DNA of 32,036 nt from CAWULT01 sp963923455 (GTDB taxonomy: Bacteria > Acidobacteriota > Vicinamibacteria > Vicinamibacterales > UBA2999), in assembly GCA_963923455.1 (NCBI GenBank), contig CAWULT010000046.1, forward strand, positions 1 to 32,036. The letters are read 5' to 3'. The notes under the pieces are model-generated. The model was not told the DNA's origin. It saw only the letters and a program-made list of their open reading frames with translations, and made no database searches. A program made the translations under genes and the position numbers. This document shows, one piece after another, positions 1-9,100 of this stretch (the first letter of the stretch is position 1; each line of letters opens with the position of its first letter).

Positions 1-2026
1 CGTGTGGAGCGCGCCCGCCCCCCCCGGCGCTGGCGGCCCGCCGGCACCGGCACGGCGCGAGACGCTCAAGTGGACCGAGGAGGACTTCGCGGCCGCCGCA
101 GCGGGGCAGCTGCCCACCGGCAAGCACGTCGAGCAGTGGACGGCCGGCGACCTCGACGCCGGATTCCGGGAGGCGGCGCTGACCCTCGACGAGACCTTCG
201 TCGTGCAGTCCACCGGGCACCACCCGATGGAGACGCGCAGCGCGATGGCGTACTGGCAGAACGGCAAGCTGTACCTGCACGCCTCCACCCAGAGCGTGGC
301 CTTCACGCACGGGCTCGTCGCCACCTGGGTGGGCATCCCGCCGGAGAACGTCGTGCTCGTCTGCGAGTACACGGGCGGCGGCTTCGGCAGCAAGGGCGCG
401 GGCGCGATTTCGTCGTCCATTCCGGCGCTGCTCTCGAAGAAAGCCAACGCGCCGGTGATGATGCGCATCAGCCGCGAGGAGGAGAGCTACATCGGCCGGG
501 CGCGCACCAACATGACCGGCCGCGCGAAGGTCGGCTTCGCCAAGGACGGCAGGATCACGGCCATCGACCTCTTCATCGTGCAGGACTCGGGGGCGTACGG
601 GCCGATGGGCGACTTCCGCTCGGGCGCCAACGCCGCCTCGCTGATCTACCAGCCGAAGGCGATGCGCGTGCGCGCGGTCAACGTGCTGACGAACACGCCG
701 CCGCGCACCCAGCAGCGCTCGCCCGGCCCGATGCAGGCCAACGGCATCTTCGAGCCCATTCTGACCAAGGCGGCCAGCCAGCTCGGCCTCGACCAGGTGG
801 ACATCCGGCGGATCAACTCGCCCGAGGGCCGGGCCATCTACGGCCCGCCGCTCCCGAACGGACAGCGGCGCCGCGTGACGAGCGCCTTCGTCAAGCAGGC
901 GCTCGATCGGGGGCGGGCGCAGTTCCGGTGGGACGAGCGCAAGGCCGAGAGCGGGCGTCGCCGGGGCTCGAAAGTCCGCGGCGTCGGCGTCGCGGTCGGC
1001 CCGCACGGCGCCGGCAGCATCGGCTGGGACGCCATCATGACCATCCGGCCGGACGGCAAGCTGTACGTCCAGTCGGGGGTCGGCAACCTCGGCACGCACT
1101 CGGTGATCGATCTGGCGCGGGTGGCCGCGGACGTGCTCGCGATGCCATGGGAGAAGGTCGAGGTCGTCTGGGGCAACACCGGCAAGCACCTGCCGTGGAC
1201 GTGCCTCTCGGTCGGCAGCCAGACGACGCACGCGATGACCCGCGCCAACTACGCCGGGGCGCACGACGCCCGACGCAAGCTGCAGGAGATCGCCGCGGGG
1301 GATCTGGGCGGTTCGCCCGACGACTACGAGCTCGGCGGCGAGCGCGTGTATCGCCGCGGCGCCCCGGCCCGCGGGCTCTCCTACGCCCAGGCCGCGCGGC
1401 GCGCCATCGAGCTCGGCGGCCGGTTCGACGGCCACGAGGTCCCCGACGACGTCAACGCGATGACCAAGCGGTCGGCCACCGCGCTGGCGGGCCTCGGCCT
1501 GATGGGCGTCGCCAAGGACAACGCCCCGCGCGAGGGCGACACCTACTCGTTCGTCATCGGCTTCGCGCAGGTCGAAGTGGACGTGGAAACCGGCAAGGTC
1601 GACCTGGTCGACTTCCTGACCGTGGGCGACGTGGGCCGCGTCGTGAACCCGCGCAGCCTGCACGGCCAGCTGAACGGCGGCGTGTGCCTGGGCATCGCGC
1701 ACGCGCTCTGCCAGAAGCTCGTCATCGACCCGCAGTACGGGCTGATGCTGTCGCGCCGGTTCCACCACACGAAGCCGCTGTCGATCCTCGACATTCCGTC
1801 GACGATGCCGACCGTGGCGCTCGACGAGGCCGACCCGGAGACGCCGACGGGCGCGCGCGGCGTCGGTGAACCCCCGGTCGGCGCCGGCTACGGCGCCGTC
1901 ATGAACGCGATTGCCGATGCCGTGGGCGTGGACGTGTTCCGGCGCGCCCCGGTGACGGCCGACCTCGTCCTGATGTCGCTCGAGCACGGCCAGCGGCGGC
2001 ACGAGCCGCTCAAGCACCACCTGTAG
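1..2026 (+). CDS. Xanthine dehydrogenase-family molybdopterin-binding subunit (5' partial)
   Basis: Large Mo-cofactor subunit of a molybdenum hydroxylase (xanthine oxidase/CO dehydrogenase/4-hydroxybenzoyl-CoA reductase family). The frame is open to the left edge, and about 100 N-terminal residues (the hammerhead domain) probably lie outside. Numbering from base 2, the molybdopterin-contact motif GGGFGSK is at residues 125-131, preceded by HHPMETR (73-79), which matches the family's HxPxE segment. RSPGPMQAN around residue 240 corresponds to the family's RGPG-type loop. The active-site glutamate is E623 in GARGVGEPP, with the usual GAGYGAVMNAIADAVG tail. It is followed 18 bases later by the FAD subunit. 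The [2Fe-2S] subunit is not in the window and may lie upstream. The substrate cannot be read from sequence; purine, aldehyde or aromatic substrates are all possible. Confidence 0.92.
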   Translation, partial: VWSAPAPPGAGGPPAPARRETLKWTEEDFAAAAAGQLPTGKHVEQWTAGDLDAGFREAALTLDETFVVQSTGHHPMETRSAMAYWQNGKLYLHASTQSVAFTHGLVATWVGIPPENVVLVCEYTGGGFGSKGAGAISSSIPALLSKKANAPVMMRISREEESYIGRARTNMTGRAKVGFAKDGRITAIDLFIVQDSGAYGPMGDFRSGANAASLIYQPKAMRVRAVNVLTNTPPRTQQRSPGPMQANGIFEPILTKAASQLGLDQVDIRRINSPEGRAIYGPPLPNGQRRRVTSAFVKQALDRGRAQFRWDERKAESGRRRGSKVRGVGVAVGPHGAGSIGWDAIMTIRPDGKLYVQSGVGNLGTHSVIDLARVAADVLAMPWEKVEVVWGNTGKHLPWTCLSVGSQTTHAMTRANYAGAHDARRKLQEIAAGDLGGSPDDYELGGERVYRRGAPARGLSYAQAARRAIELGGRFDGHEVPDDVNAMTKRSATALAGLGLMGVAKDNAPREGDTYSFVIGFAQVEVDVETGKVDLVDFLTVGDVGRVVNPRSLHGQLNGGVCLGIAHALCQKLVIDPQYGLMLSRRFHHTKPLSILDIPSTMPTVALDEADPETPTGARGVGEPPVGAGYGAVMNAIADAVGVDVFRRAPVTADLVLMSLEHGQRRHEPLKHHL

Positions 2027-2044
2027 ACGGAGGCAACGCACACC

Positions 2045-3046
2045 ATGGCCACGATTCGCGACGTGATGCCGGCCTTCGAGCTCTACCAGCCGGGGTCGGT
2101 GGACGATGCGCTCACCCTGCTCGGCGAGCACGGCTCCGATGCCTGGGTGCTGGCTGGCGGCCTCGACAGCTTCGACTGGCTCAAGGACCGCATCAAGCGG
2201 CCACGGGTCGTCGTCGACCTGAGCGGCATCGCCGAGCTGCGGGGCGTCCGACCGGACGGCGACGGCGTCGTGATTGGCGCGATGACTACGCTCACCGAGG
2301 TGGTGCGCCACCCGGTCATCCGGGACCGGTTCCCGATCCTCCTGCAGGCGGCCGAGGCCGCGGCCTCGCCCCAGATTCGCAACCAGGGCACGCTGGGCGG
2401 CAACGTCACCCAGGACACGCGGTGCTGGTACTACCGAGCCGGGTGGTCGTGCTACCGCGCCGGCGGCAACATCTGCTACGCCGACACGCCGCAGGCGATC
2501 AACCGGGAGCACGCGATCTTCGACGCGGATCGCTGCGTGGCGGTGAGCCCGTCCGACACGGCACCGGCCCTCATCGCACTGGGCGCGCAGATGGTGCTGC
2601 GCCGTCCGAGCGGCACCCGCGTCCTCGACGCCGAGGACTACTTCATCGGGCCCGGCACCGACATCACGCGGATGACCGCCCTGGGCACGGGCGAGCTGCT
2701 GACGGCGATCCGCATTCCCGGCACGTTCGCCGGGGCACGCTTCTACTTCGAGAAGGTCGCCGACCGGAACGTCTGGGACTTCCCGCTCGTGAACGTCGCG
2801 GCGGCCATGCGGATGAACGGGGGAACCGTCACGGCGCTGCGCATCGCCGCCAACGGGGTGTCGGCCCGTCCACGGCGGCTCGTCGACGTGGAGCGGCTCG
2901 TCGAGGGTCGCAGGCTCGACGACGCCACGCTGCAGGCGGCCGGTGAGGCGGCCGTCGCCGGCGCGCAGCCGCTGCAGCACAACGGATACAAGGTGCCGTT
3001 GCTGCGGAACCTCGTGCGGCGCGCCCTGCGCGGGGAGGACACGTAG
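2045..3046 (+). CDS. FAD-binding subunit of molybdenum hydroxylase, with four-cysteine segment
   Basis: Medium (FAD) subunit, 333 residues, the usual size for CoxM/XdhB-type proteins. AGGLDSFDWLK (37-47) and NQGTLGGNV (113-121) are the two FAD-contact motifs. Between the FAD domain and the C-terminal CO_deh_flav_C domain lies a segment with C127, C136, C144 and C164. In the 4-hydroxybenzoyl-CoA reductase beta subunit, four cysteines in this region ligate an extra [4Fe-4S] cluster. The local contexts here (RCWYY, NIC, RCVAV) resemble that family, so an extra cluster is plausible but inferred. The start ATG at 2045 has a GGAGG ribosome-binding site at 2029-2033. It lies directly downstream of the Mo subunit and 2 bases upstream of a cytochrome b gene, so it probably passes electrons to the membrane. 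Confidence 0.92.
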   Translation: MATIRDVMPAFELYQPGSVDDALTLLGEHGSDAWVLAGGLDSFDWLKDRIKRPRVVVDLSGIAELRGVRPDGDGVVIGAMTTLTEVVRHPVIRDRFPILLQAAEAAASPQIRNQGTLGGNVTQDTRCWYYRAGWSCYRAGGNICYADTPQAINREHAIFDADRCVAVSPSDTAPALIALGAQMVLRRPSGTRVLDAEDYFIGPGTDITRMTALGTGELLTAIRIPGTFAGARFYFEKVADRNVWDFPLVNVAAAMRMNGGTVTALRIAANGVSARPRRLVDVERLVEGRRLDDATLQAAGEAAVAGAQPLQHNGYKVPLLRNLVRRALRGEDT

Positions 3047-3048
3047 CC

Positions 3049-3882
3049 ATGGACGTCCTGACCTGGGGACGCAGTCCATGGGGACAGTGGGTGCTTACCC
3101 ACATCTCCTGGGATCTGCTGTGGGCATCGCTCCTGGCGGGCCTCGCCTTTCTCGTCGCACACGCCAGCTACGTCCGGCTGTCGAAACATCCGGCGCGCAA
3201 CCCGGCCGAGACCGATTCGCTCGAGGCCGCCCGGCCGGATCTGCCGGCCCGGGTGGCCCGCCACTCGCTCGCCGCGCGGGCCTTCCACTGGGTGATGGCG
3301 GCGGCGATGTTCGTGCTGCTCTTCACGGCGTTCCTGCCCATCGCCGGCGTCAAGTTCGCCTGGGTGCAGTGGCACTGGATGGCGGGCCTGGTACTGACCG
3401 CCTCCATCGCGTTTCACGTGGTGCACGCCAGCCTGTGGATGGACTTCTGGTCGATCTGGGTGGGCCCGAGAGACCTGCCCGAGTTGAAGGCCGAACTGCT
3501 GCGCGAGCTCGGGCACGACGCGCCGGGCCCGAAGTCCGGCAAGTACCCGTTGGGCAACCGCCTGTACCACACGGCCATCGTGCTGGTCGGTCTGGCCGTG
3601 ACCGGCACGGGCCTGCTGATGCTGTCGCGCGTCCGCACCCCCCTCTTCACGCGCAACCCGTACTGGCTCGGTGACACCACGTGGGGGCTCACCTACGTCG
3701 CGCACGGGCTCGCCGGCGTGTCGCTCGTGGGGCTCGTCATCGCGCACGTCTACTTCGCCGTGCGGCCCGAGAAGTGGTGGCTGACCAAGGCGATGGTGCT
3801 GGGCTGGATCACCCGCCGCCAGTACCTCGAGCACCACGACCCCGCGCGGTGGGTCGTCTCGAAGGCGAAGGTCGAGGGATGA
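3049..3882 (+). CDS. Cytochrome b561/formate dehydrogenase gamma-like membrane subunit
   Basis: Integral membrane di-haem cytochrome b-type protein of 277 residues. Hydrophobic segments are visible at about 21-39, 79-99, 110-130, 173-193 and 215-238. Candidate haem ligands in or next to them are H80, H109, H123/H126, H174, H219 and H233. The core after residue 70 resembles the b561 domain of formate dehydrogenase gamma and hydrogenase cytochrome b subunits. GGGGAGG at 3032-3038 is the ribosome-binding site, and only 2 bases separate it from the FAD subunit's stop. In this operon it would accept electrons from the molybdenum hydroxylase and reduce quinone in the cytoplasmic membrane. That role is inferred from context. 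The family call is fairly firm. Confidence 0.85.
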   Translation: MDVLTWGRSPWGQWVLTHISWDLLWASLLAGLAFLVAHASYVRLSKHPARNPAETDSLEAARPDLPARVARHSLAARAFHWVMAAAMFVLLFTAFLPIAGVKFAWVQWHWMAGLVLTASIAFHVVHASLWMDFWSIWVGPRDLPELKAELLRELGHDAPGPKSGKYPLGNRLYHTAIVLVGLAVTGTGLLMLSRVRTPLFTRNPYWLGDTTWGLTYVAHGLAGVSLVGLVIAHVYFAVRPEKWWLTKAMVLGWITRRQYLEHHDPARWVVSKAKVEG

Positions 3883-4298
3883 CGGGCGCACGGGCAGCGT
3901 CCGCGACGTCGCGGTGCCACGCGATCGAGGAGTGCTACGAGTTCATGCTGGCCTACGCCGCGCAGGGCGTCTCCGGTGAGCCTGGCCAGGCCAACGTCGG
4001 GCAGCTGCGCACGTTGCTGACACGGGCGGAAGAGGCCCTCGACGGGCTGGCGGAGGCGTTCCGGGAGGCCGTCGCCGAGGCCGGGTTGACGCCGCGCGAC
4101 ACCTACGACGCGTTTCTCGCCGTGCTCGACCGCGACGCGCGCGACAGCCTGGCGGCCATTCGCCTGGTGCTGGCCCAGCCCGCCATCAGCTCGCAGACCG
4201 TCGACAACCTCAATGCGTCGATCCACCTGCGGGCGCTCCTGACCGACATCTTCCTGTTCGACGGCATCCTCGAGACCCGGGCCAAGGCTGGCGCGTAG
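3879..4298 (+). CDS. Uncharacterised 139-residue protein in the Mo hydroxylase operon
   Basis: I do not recognise this family. The ATG at 3879 overlaps the TGA of the cytochrome b gene (ATGA), so translation is probably coupled. The same frame is open further upstream, but that part is antisense-like and overlaps a real gene. The product is soluble and looks mainly helical. The N-terminal part contains CHAIEECYEFMLAYAAQG (13-30) with C13, H14, E17, E18 and C19, and the end contains an amphipathic stretch LRALLTDIFLFDGILE (118-132). There is no signal peptide or membrane segment. The His/Cys/Glu-rich start could bind metal or haem, which is speculation. Its position suggests an accessory or assembly role for the hydroxylase-cytochrome complex. 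The next gene begins 6 bases after its stop. Confidence 0.75.
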   Translation: MTGARAASATSRCHAIEECYEFMLAYAAQGVSGEPGQANVGQLRTLLTRAEEALDGLAEAFREAVAEAGLTPRDTYDAFLAVLDRDARDSLAAIRLVLAQPAISSQTVDNLNASIHLRALLTDIFLFDGILETRAKAGA

Positions 4299-4304
4299 AG
4301 AGCC

Positions 4305-6116
4305 ATGCCGGCTGCAGCCCTGAGGTGGCCGGTGGCCGTGGCGACACTCCTCCTGCTGGCCACGCCCGCCCTCGGTCACGCGCAGCGGGCCCGAACGCCG
4401 GCCGACGCCACGGTCTACATTCGCGTGTCGGTGAACGTGCGGGCCGAGGTGAGCGACGGAACGTCGGCAGGCCGGCGCGTCGAGGCCGAGTTGTACCGCG
4501 GCAGCGGCACCGGTTTCGTCATCTCGCCGTTCGGGCACGTCGTCACCAATCGACACGTCGTGAGTCCCGAGTTCGAGCGGTTCGTCTTCGAGCAGTGGGG
4601 CGTGAAGGCCAAGGGCACCCTCTCGGTGGGCAGCATCGCGGTGTGCGTGCCACGCGAAGCCGCATCCTGGGCCGACTTGGTCGCGCAGTCGGGCCCGGAC
4701 GAGAGCAAGTGCCTCGAGGCATTCCTGCTGGCCGACGATCCGGAGCTGGACCTGGCGGTGCTGTCGGTCAGTGCTCCAGGCCTGCCGTATCTGGCGATCG
4801 GCGACTCCGACGCGGTGACCGTGGGGCAGCCGCAGCAGGCGCTCGGATTCCCGCTGGGCGCACGCCTCGAAATCGGCAAGGAGAACCCCAGTCCAGACGT
4901 GGTGCCGTCGCTGACGCACATGCCGGGCGCGGTGTCGGCCATTCGCATGGGTTGTGACACCGGGCCGCGCCGGGGGTCGTGCGCGACGGCCGTCGATCGC
5001 GAGCGCACCCGCCGCTTCTTCCAGGTCAGCAACAACCTCAACCCTGGCAACAGCGGCGGCCCCGTGGTCGACGCCCGGGGGTTCGTGATCGGCGTCGTGC
5101 AGAGCCGGCTGACCGGCAACGCGGGCGCGCCGGTCGAGGGCATCGGGTTCGCGATTCCGATCAACCTCGTCAAGGACTTCCTGGAGGACCGCGGCCTCGA
5201 CTCCGCGTTGCCGGTGCGCCGCCTCCGCCCCGGGCCCGTCCATGCGCTCGATGCCAAGCGGCTGCGGCTGCAGATGCCGGAGGGGCTGGCCGACGTCGCC
5301 ACGGCAGCCAACCGCCTCGAAACCGAACCCACGCCGGCCACGCCGGTGCTCCGGATCGACCGGGTGCTGTCTCCGTGGGCGAGCCAGCGGCTGGAAGAGG
5401 AACTGCTCGGTACCACGACGTTCGAGCGCGGCTCGTGGCCGGCGCACGAAGGCCGCGCCGCGGGCAATGGCCGCGGGCGGCTTCGGATCGGCCGCGCCTT
5501 CGGCGAACTGCCCAATGGCGACGACGGATGGCTCCTGTACGGCATCTTCGACCTCGGCCCGGAGAAACTGGTGGCCCGCTACAGCGGGCCGGCAGAGCAA
5601 CTGGCGTTCAACGAGAAAGTGCTCACTGACTCGCTGGCGAGCCTCGACGGCCAGCGCTTCCCCGTGCCTGACGTGGCCTCCGTGGACCGGCTGGCGTGGA
5701 CGCCGGGCACCGATGGACAGGGGCAGCCAGCGGTGCCGGTGCCCATCGGATGGTCGAGTTCCATGGACGCCCCGCTCGCCTGCCAACGCTTGCCCCGCGC
5801 GAACATGGCCGGAACGGTGTCGACGGGGGACGACTACAGCGTGACGCTGCGCGCGGCGGTCTGGACCGAGGGCGACCTGGCGCCGGCGGCCGCGGCCGCA
5901 CTGTGCTCGGCCACGCGCGGCTCGCAACCCGAGGGGTCCTACTCAGCCACGTTCGACTGGCTGGGCGTGCGCCATGTCGCCGACGGCGTGTTCGTTCGGA
6001 CCGGGCCGTCCCGGCTGGTTCGTCTCGAGGTGCAGGCTCCGGACGCACGCGCGCCGTTCGCGCGCGCGCTCCTGGCCGCGTGGGCGCGGCGGGTGCGTCA
6101 GCCGGCACCTCAATAG
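4305..6116 (+). CDS. Exported trypsin-like (HtrA-type) serine protease with unknown C-terminal half
   Basis: Product of 603 residues with a clear signal peptide (hydrophobic 8-21, cleavage near GHA/Q at 26), so it acts outside the cytoplasm. The protease domain spans about 60-300. The catalytic triad is visible: H84 in TNRHVV, D149 in PELDLAVL and S250 in NPGNSGGPV. GIGFAIPINLVKDFL (279-293) is the usual HtrA ending of this domain. Instead of PDZ domains there is about 300 residues of sequence I cannot assign. Cysteines at 114, 136, 217 and 226 may form disulfides. It starts 6 bases after the preceding gene and looks like the last gene of the operon. Its tail overlaps the tail of the opposite-strand dnaE2 by 7 bases. 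Confidence 0.87.
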   Translation: MPAAALRWPVAVATLLLLATPALGHAQRARTPADATVYIRVSVNVRAEVSDGTSAGRRVEAELYRGSGTGFVISPFGHVVTNRHVVSPEFERFVFEQWGVKAKGTLSVGSIAVCVPREAASWADLVAQSGPDESKCLEAFLLADDPELDLAVLSVSAPGLPYLAIGDSDAVTVGQPQQALGFPLGARLEIGKENPSPDVVPSLTHMPGAVSAIRMGCDTGPRRGSCATAVDRERTRRFFQVSNNLNPGNSGGPVVDARGFVIGVVQSRLTGNAGAPVEGIGFAIPINLVKDFLEDRGLDSALPVRRLRPGPVHALDAKRLRLQMPEGLADVATAANRLETEPTPATPVLRIDRVLSPWASQRLEEELLGTTTFERGSWPAHEGRAAGNGRGRLRIGRAFGELPNGDDGWLLYGIFDLGPEKLVARYSGPAEQLAFNEKVLTDSLASLDGQRFPVPDVASVDRLAWTPGTDGQGQPAVPVPIGWSSSMDAPLACQRLPRANMAGTVSTGDDYSVTLRAAVWTEGDLAPAAAAALCSATRGSQPEGSYSATFDWLGVRHVADGVFVRTGPSRLVRLEVQAPDARAPFARALLAAWARRVRQPAPQ

Positions 6117-9100
6117 AAATCGTGCGCCTCCACCGACGCCGTCTCACCGCCTAGCCCCTCCAACCGCTCGGCGCGCACGGACAGCACGCCGTCCTGCTGC
6201 TGCAGCACCCCGTCGACCAGCAGGAACGGCTGCCGCACCACGGTGGCCCGGTCGCGCGCGAACACGTCCGGCCGGACGATCACGTTCGAGATCCCCGTCT
6301 CGTCCTCGAGCGTCAGGAACACGAAGCCCTTGGCCGTGCCCGGTCGCTGGCGCGTGATCACCATGCCGGCCACGCGCACGCGACGGCCGTCGCGCGCGCC
6401 CGAGAGATCCGTCGCACGCAGCACGCCGCGCAGCGCCAGGTCGCTGCGCCGCAGCGCCATCGGATGCGGGCCGATCGTCAGGCCCATGCCGGCGTAGTCG
6501 GCCTGCAGCCGCTCGTGCGCCGTCATCGGCGAGAGCGGTGACGGCTGCGCGTACAGGACGGCTCCGCCAGCCGGCATCGCCGCATCGACCTCGCCGGCCA
6601 GGCCGACCGGTTCGTGCACGTCGCCTGGCGCGGCGCCACGCGCGGCCCACGCGGTGCGCCAATCGTCCTCGCCGCCGCCTCGCGCCGCGTGCGGCTCGTC
6701 TGCCATGCCCGCGCGCACACCGCCACCCACCTCGTCGCCCGCGCCCTGCGCGAACAACTCCCCCGCCGGCCGCACGGCCCGCTCCACCTGCCACAACGCA
6801 CTCCGCCGCTCGTGGGTGAAGGCGTTCAGCGCGCCGATGTCGGCCAGCGTGGTCACCTCGTCGCGCCTGAGGCCCGTGCGGCGCACCAGGTCCTCGATCG
6901 ACGGAAAGCGGCCCACCGGCTCGAGCTCGACGATCCACTCGTGCGAGCAGATGTTGCAGAAGTAGGTGCGCGTGGGCTTCTGCCGGCCCATGCGCGCCAC
7001 GCCGTCGGCGACGATCTCGATCATCGAGTCGTCGTCGGATCCGCACTTGGCGCACAGGAGCGGCGGCGCCGCGGTCTTCGTCCGGTCGAATGCAGCCATC
7101 GCCTGTCCCACGTCCTTTCTGAGGCCGTTCACGTACATGAGGCCGATGCGGATGCCGCCGTCCGGCTCGACGCGGCACAGCCAGTCGGACTGCTGCACGT
7201 CGATCGGGTGGAAGCGGATGCCCCGGCGCTGCGCGTCCTTGACGAGCGTGGCCGGGTGGTAGAACCCCATCGGCTGGTTGTTGAGGAGCGCCGTGTAGAA
7301 CGCCGCCGGGTAGTGCACCTTCAGATACGCGCTCGCATAGGCCAGCAGCGCGAAGCTGGCCGCGTGCGACTCGGGAAAGCCGTAGAGCGCGAACGAGGTG
7401 ATCGAGCCGATGATGCGTTCGGCCGTCTCGCCGGTGATGCCGTTGCCGGCCATGCCCGCGCGCAGCTGCCGCTCGATCTCGCGCATCCGCTTCTCGGAGC
7501 GCTTGAAGCCCATCGCGCGGCGCAGTTCCTCGGCCTGCCCGCCGGTGAAGCTGGCGGCCACCATGGCCATCCGCAGCAACTGCTCCTGGAAGAGGGGCAC
7601 GCCGAGCGTGCGCGCCAGCACCGGCTCGAGCGACGGATGGAGCGGCACCACCGGCTCGCGGCCCGCGCGGCGATTGAGATACGGGTGCACCATCTGCCCG
7701 ACGATGGGGCCGGGCCGGATGATGGCCACCTCGACGACGAGGTCGTAGAACTTCTCGGGCTTGAGCCGGGGCAGCGTCGCCATCTGCGCGCGCGACTCCA
7801 CCTGGAAGACGCCGATGGTGTCGGCCTTCTGCAGCAGGTCGTAGACGGCCGGATCGTCCGGCGGGATGTGCGCCAGGTCGAACACGGGGCGCGGGGGCCT
7901 CAGCGTGCCCTGCCCCGCTACGCGATCCGCGTGCGCGGCGACTGGTGCGACGGGCTCAGCCCCGCCCGCCCCCGTGTTGACGAGCGCGATCGCGTCCTGC
8001 AGCACGGCCATCATGCCCAGGCCCAGCAGGTCGACCTTGACGATGCCCATGTCGGCGCAGTCGTCCTTGTCCCACTGGATCACCACGCGGCCCGGCATGC
8101 TGGCCGGCTCGAGCGGCACCACGCTGTCGAGCGAGCCCTGGCACACCACCATGCCGCCCGAGTGCTGGCCGAGGTGCCGGGGCAGATCCTGGATCTGCCG
8201 CCACAGCTCGCCGAACGCGCGCATCCGCGGCATCTCGAGCGACAGGCCGACGGATTCGAGGTTGCGCGCCAGCGTCTCGTTCTGGTCCGCGTATTCGAAG
8301 TGGCTCATCACCTTGGCGAGCCGGTCGATCTGCGTGGGGTCGAGCGACAGGGCCTTGCCCACCTCGCGCGCGGCGCTCCGGCCGCGGTAGGTGATCACGT
8401 TGGCCGTCATCGCGGCGCCCAGCCGCCCGTATTTCTCGTAGACGTGCTGGATCACGCGCTCGCGGCGGTCGCCGCTCGGCAGGTCCAGGTCGATGTCGGG
8501 CCACTCGCCGCGCTCCTCCGACAGGAAGCGCTCGAAGAGCAGTTCCATCGCCACCGGGTCGACCGCCGTGATGCCCAGGCTGTAGCAGACGGCGCTGTTG
8601 GCGGCCGAGCCGCGCCCCTGCACGAGGATGTCGTGCTGGCGGCAGTAGCTGACGATGTCCCAGACGATCAGGAAGTAGCCGGCCAGGTCGAGCTTCTCGA
8701 TGAGGGCGAGCTCGTGCGTGATCTGCGCGCGGGCCTTGTCGTGGTACGGGCGGTAGCGCTCGCGCGCGCCGGCCTCGGTGATGTGGCGCAGGAACGACAT
8801 CTCGGTCTCGCCGTCCGGCACGGGGTACGCCGGAAAGCGGTAGCCGAGGTCCGCCATCGTGTATTCGAGCCGCTCGGCCAGCGCCTCGGTGCCGCGCAGC
8901 GCGTCTGGGCGATCCGCGAACAGCGTCGCCATCGCCTCGGGCGACTTCAGGTACCGCTCGGCGTTGCGCGCGAGCTGCCGGCCGGCGGCGTCGAGCGTCG
9001 TGTGGTGCCGCACGCAGGTGAGCACGTCGAAGAGCGGCCGGTCGCCCGGCGTGGCGAAGCGCACGCCGTTGCTGGCCACGACCGGCACGCGGAAGGCCTG

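Noticed and set aside
3750..5927. Long minus-strand open frame opposite the protease and neighbouring genes
   Set aside because: Low-complexity Arg/Gly/His protein, no motifs, and it overlaps three well-supported plus-strand genes.
6110..6116. Tail overlap of the protease and dnaE2 as a sign of frameshift
   Set aside because: Both C-termini are typical and both stops are intact; a 7-base convergent overlap is ordinary in compact genomes.
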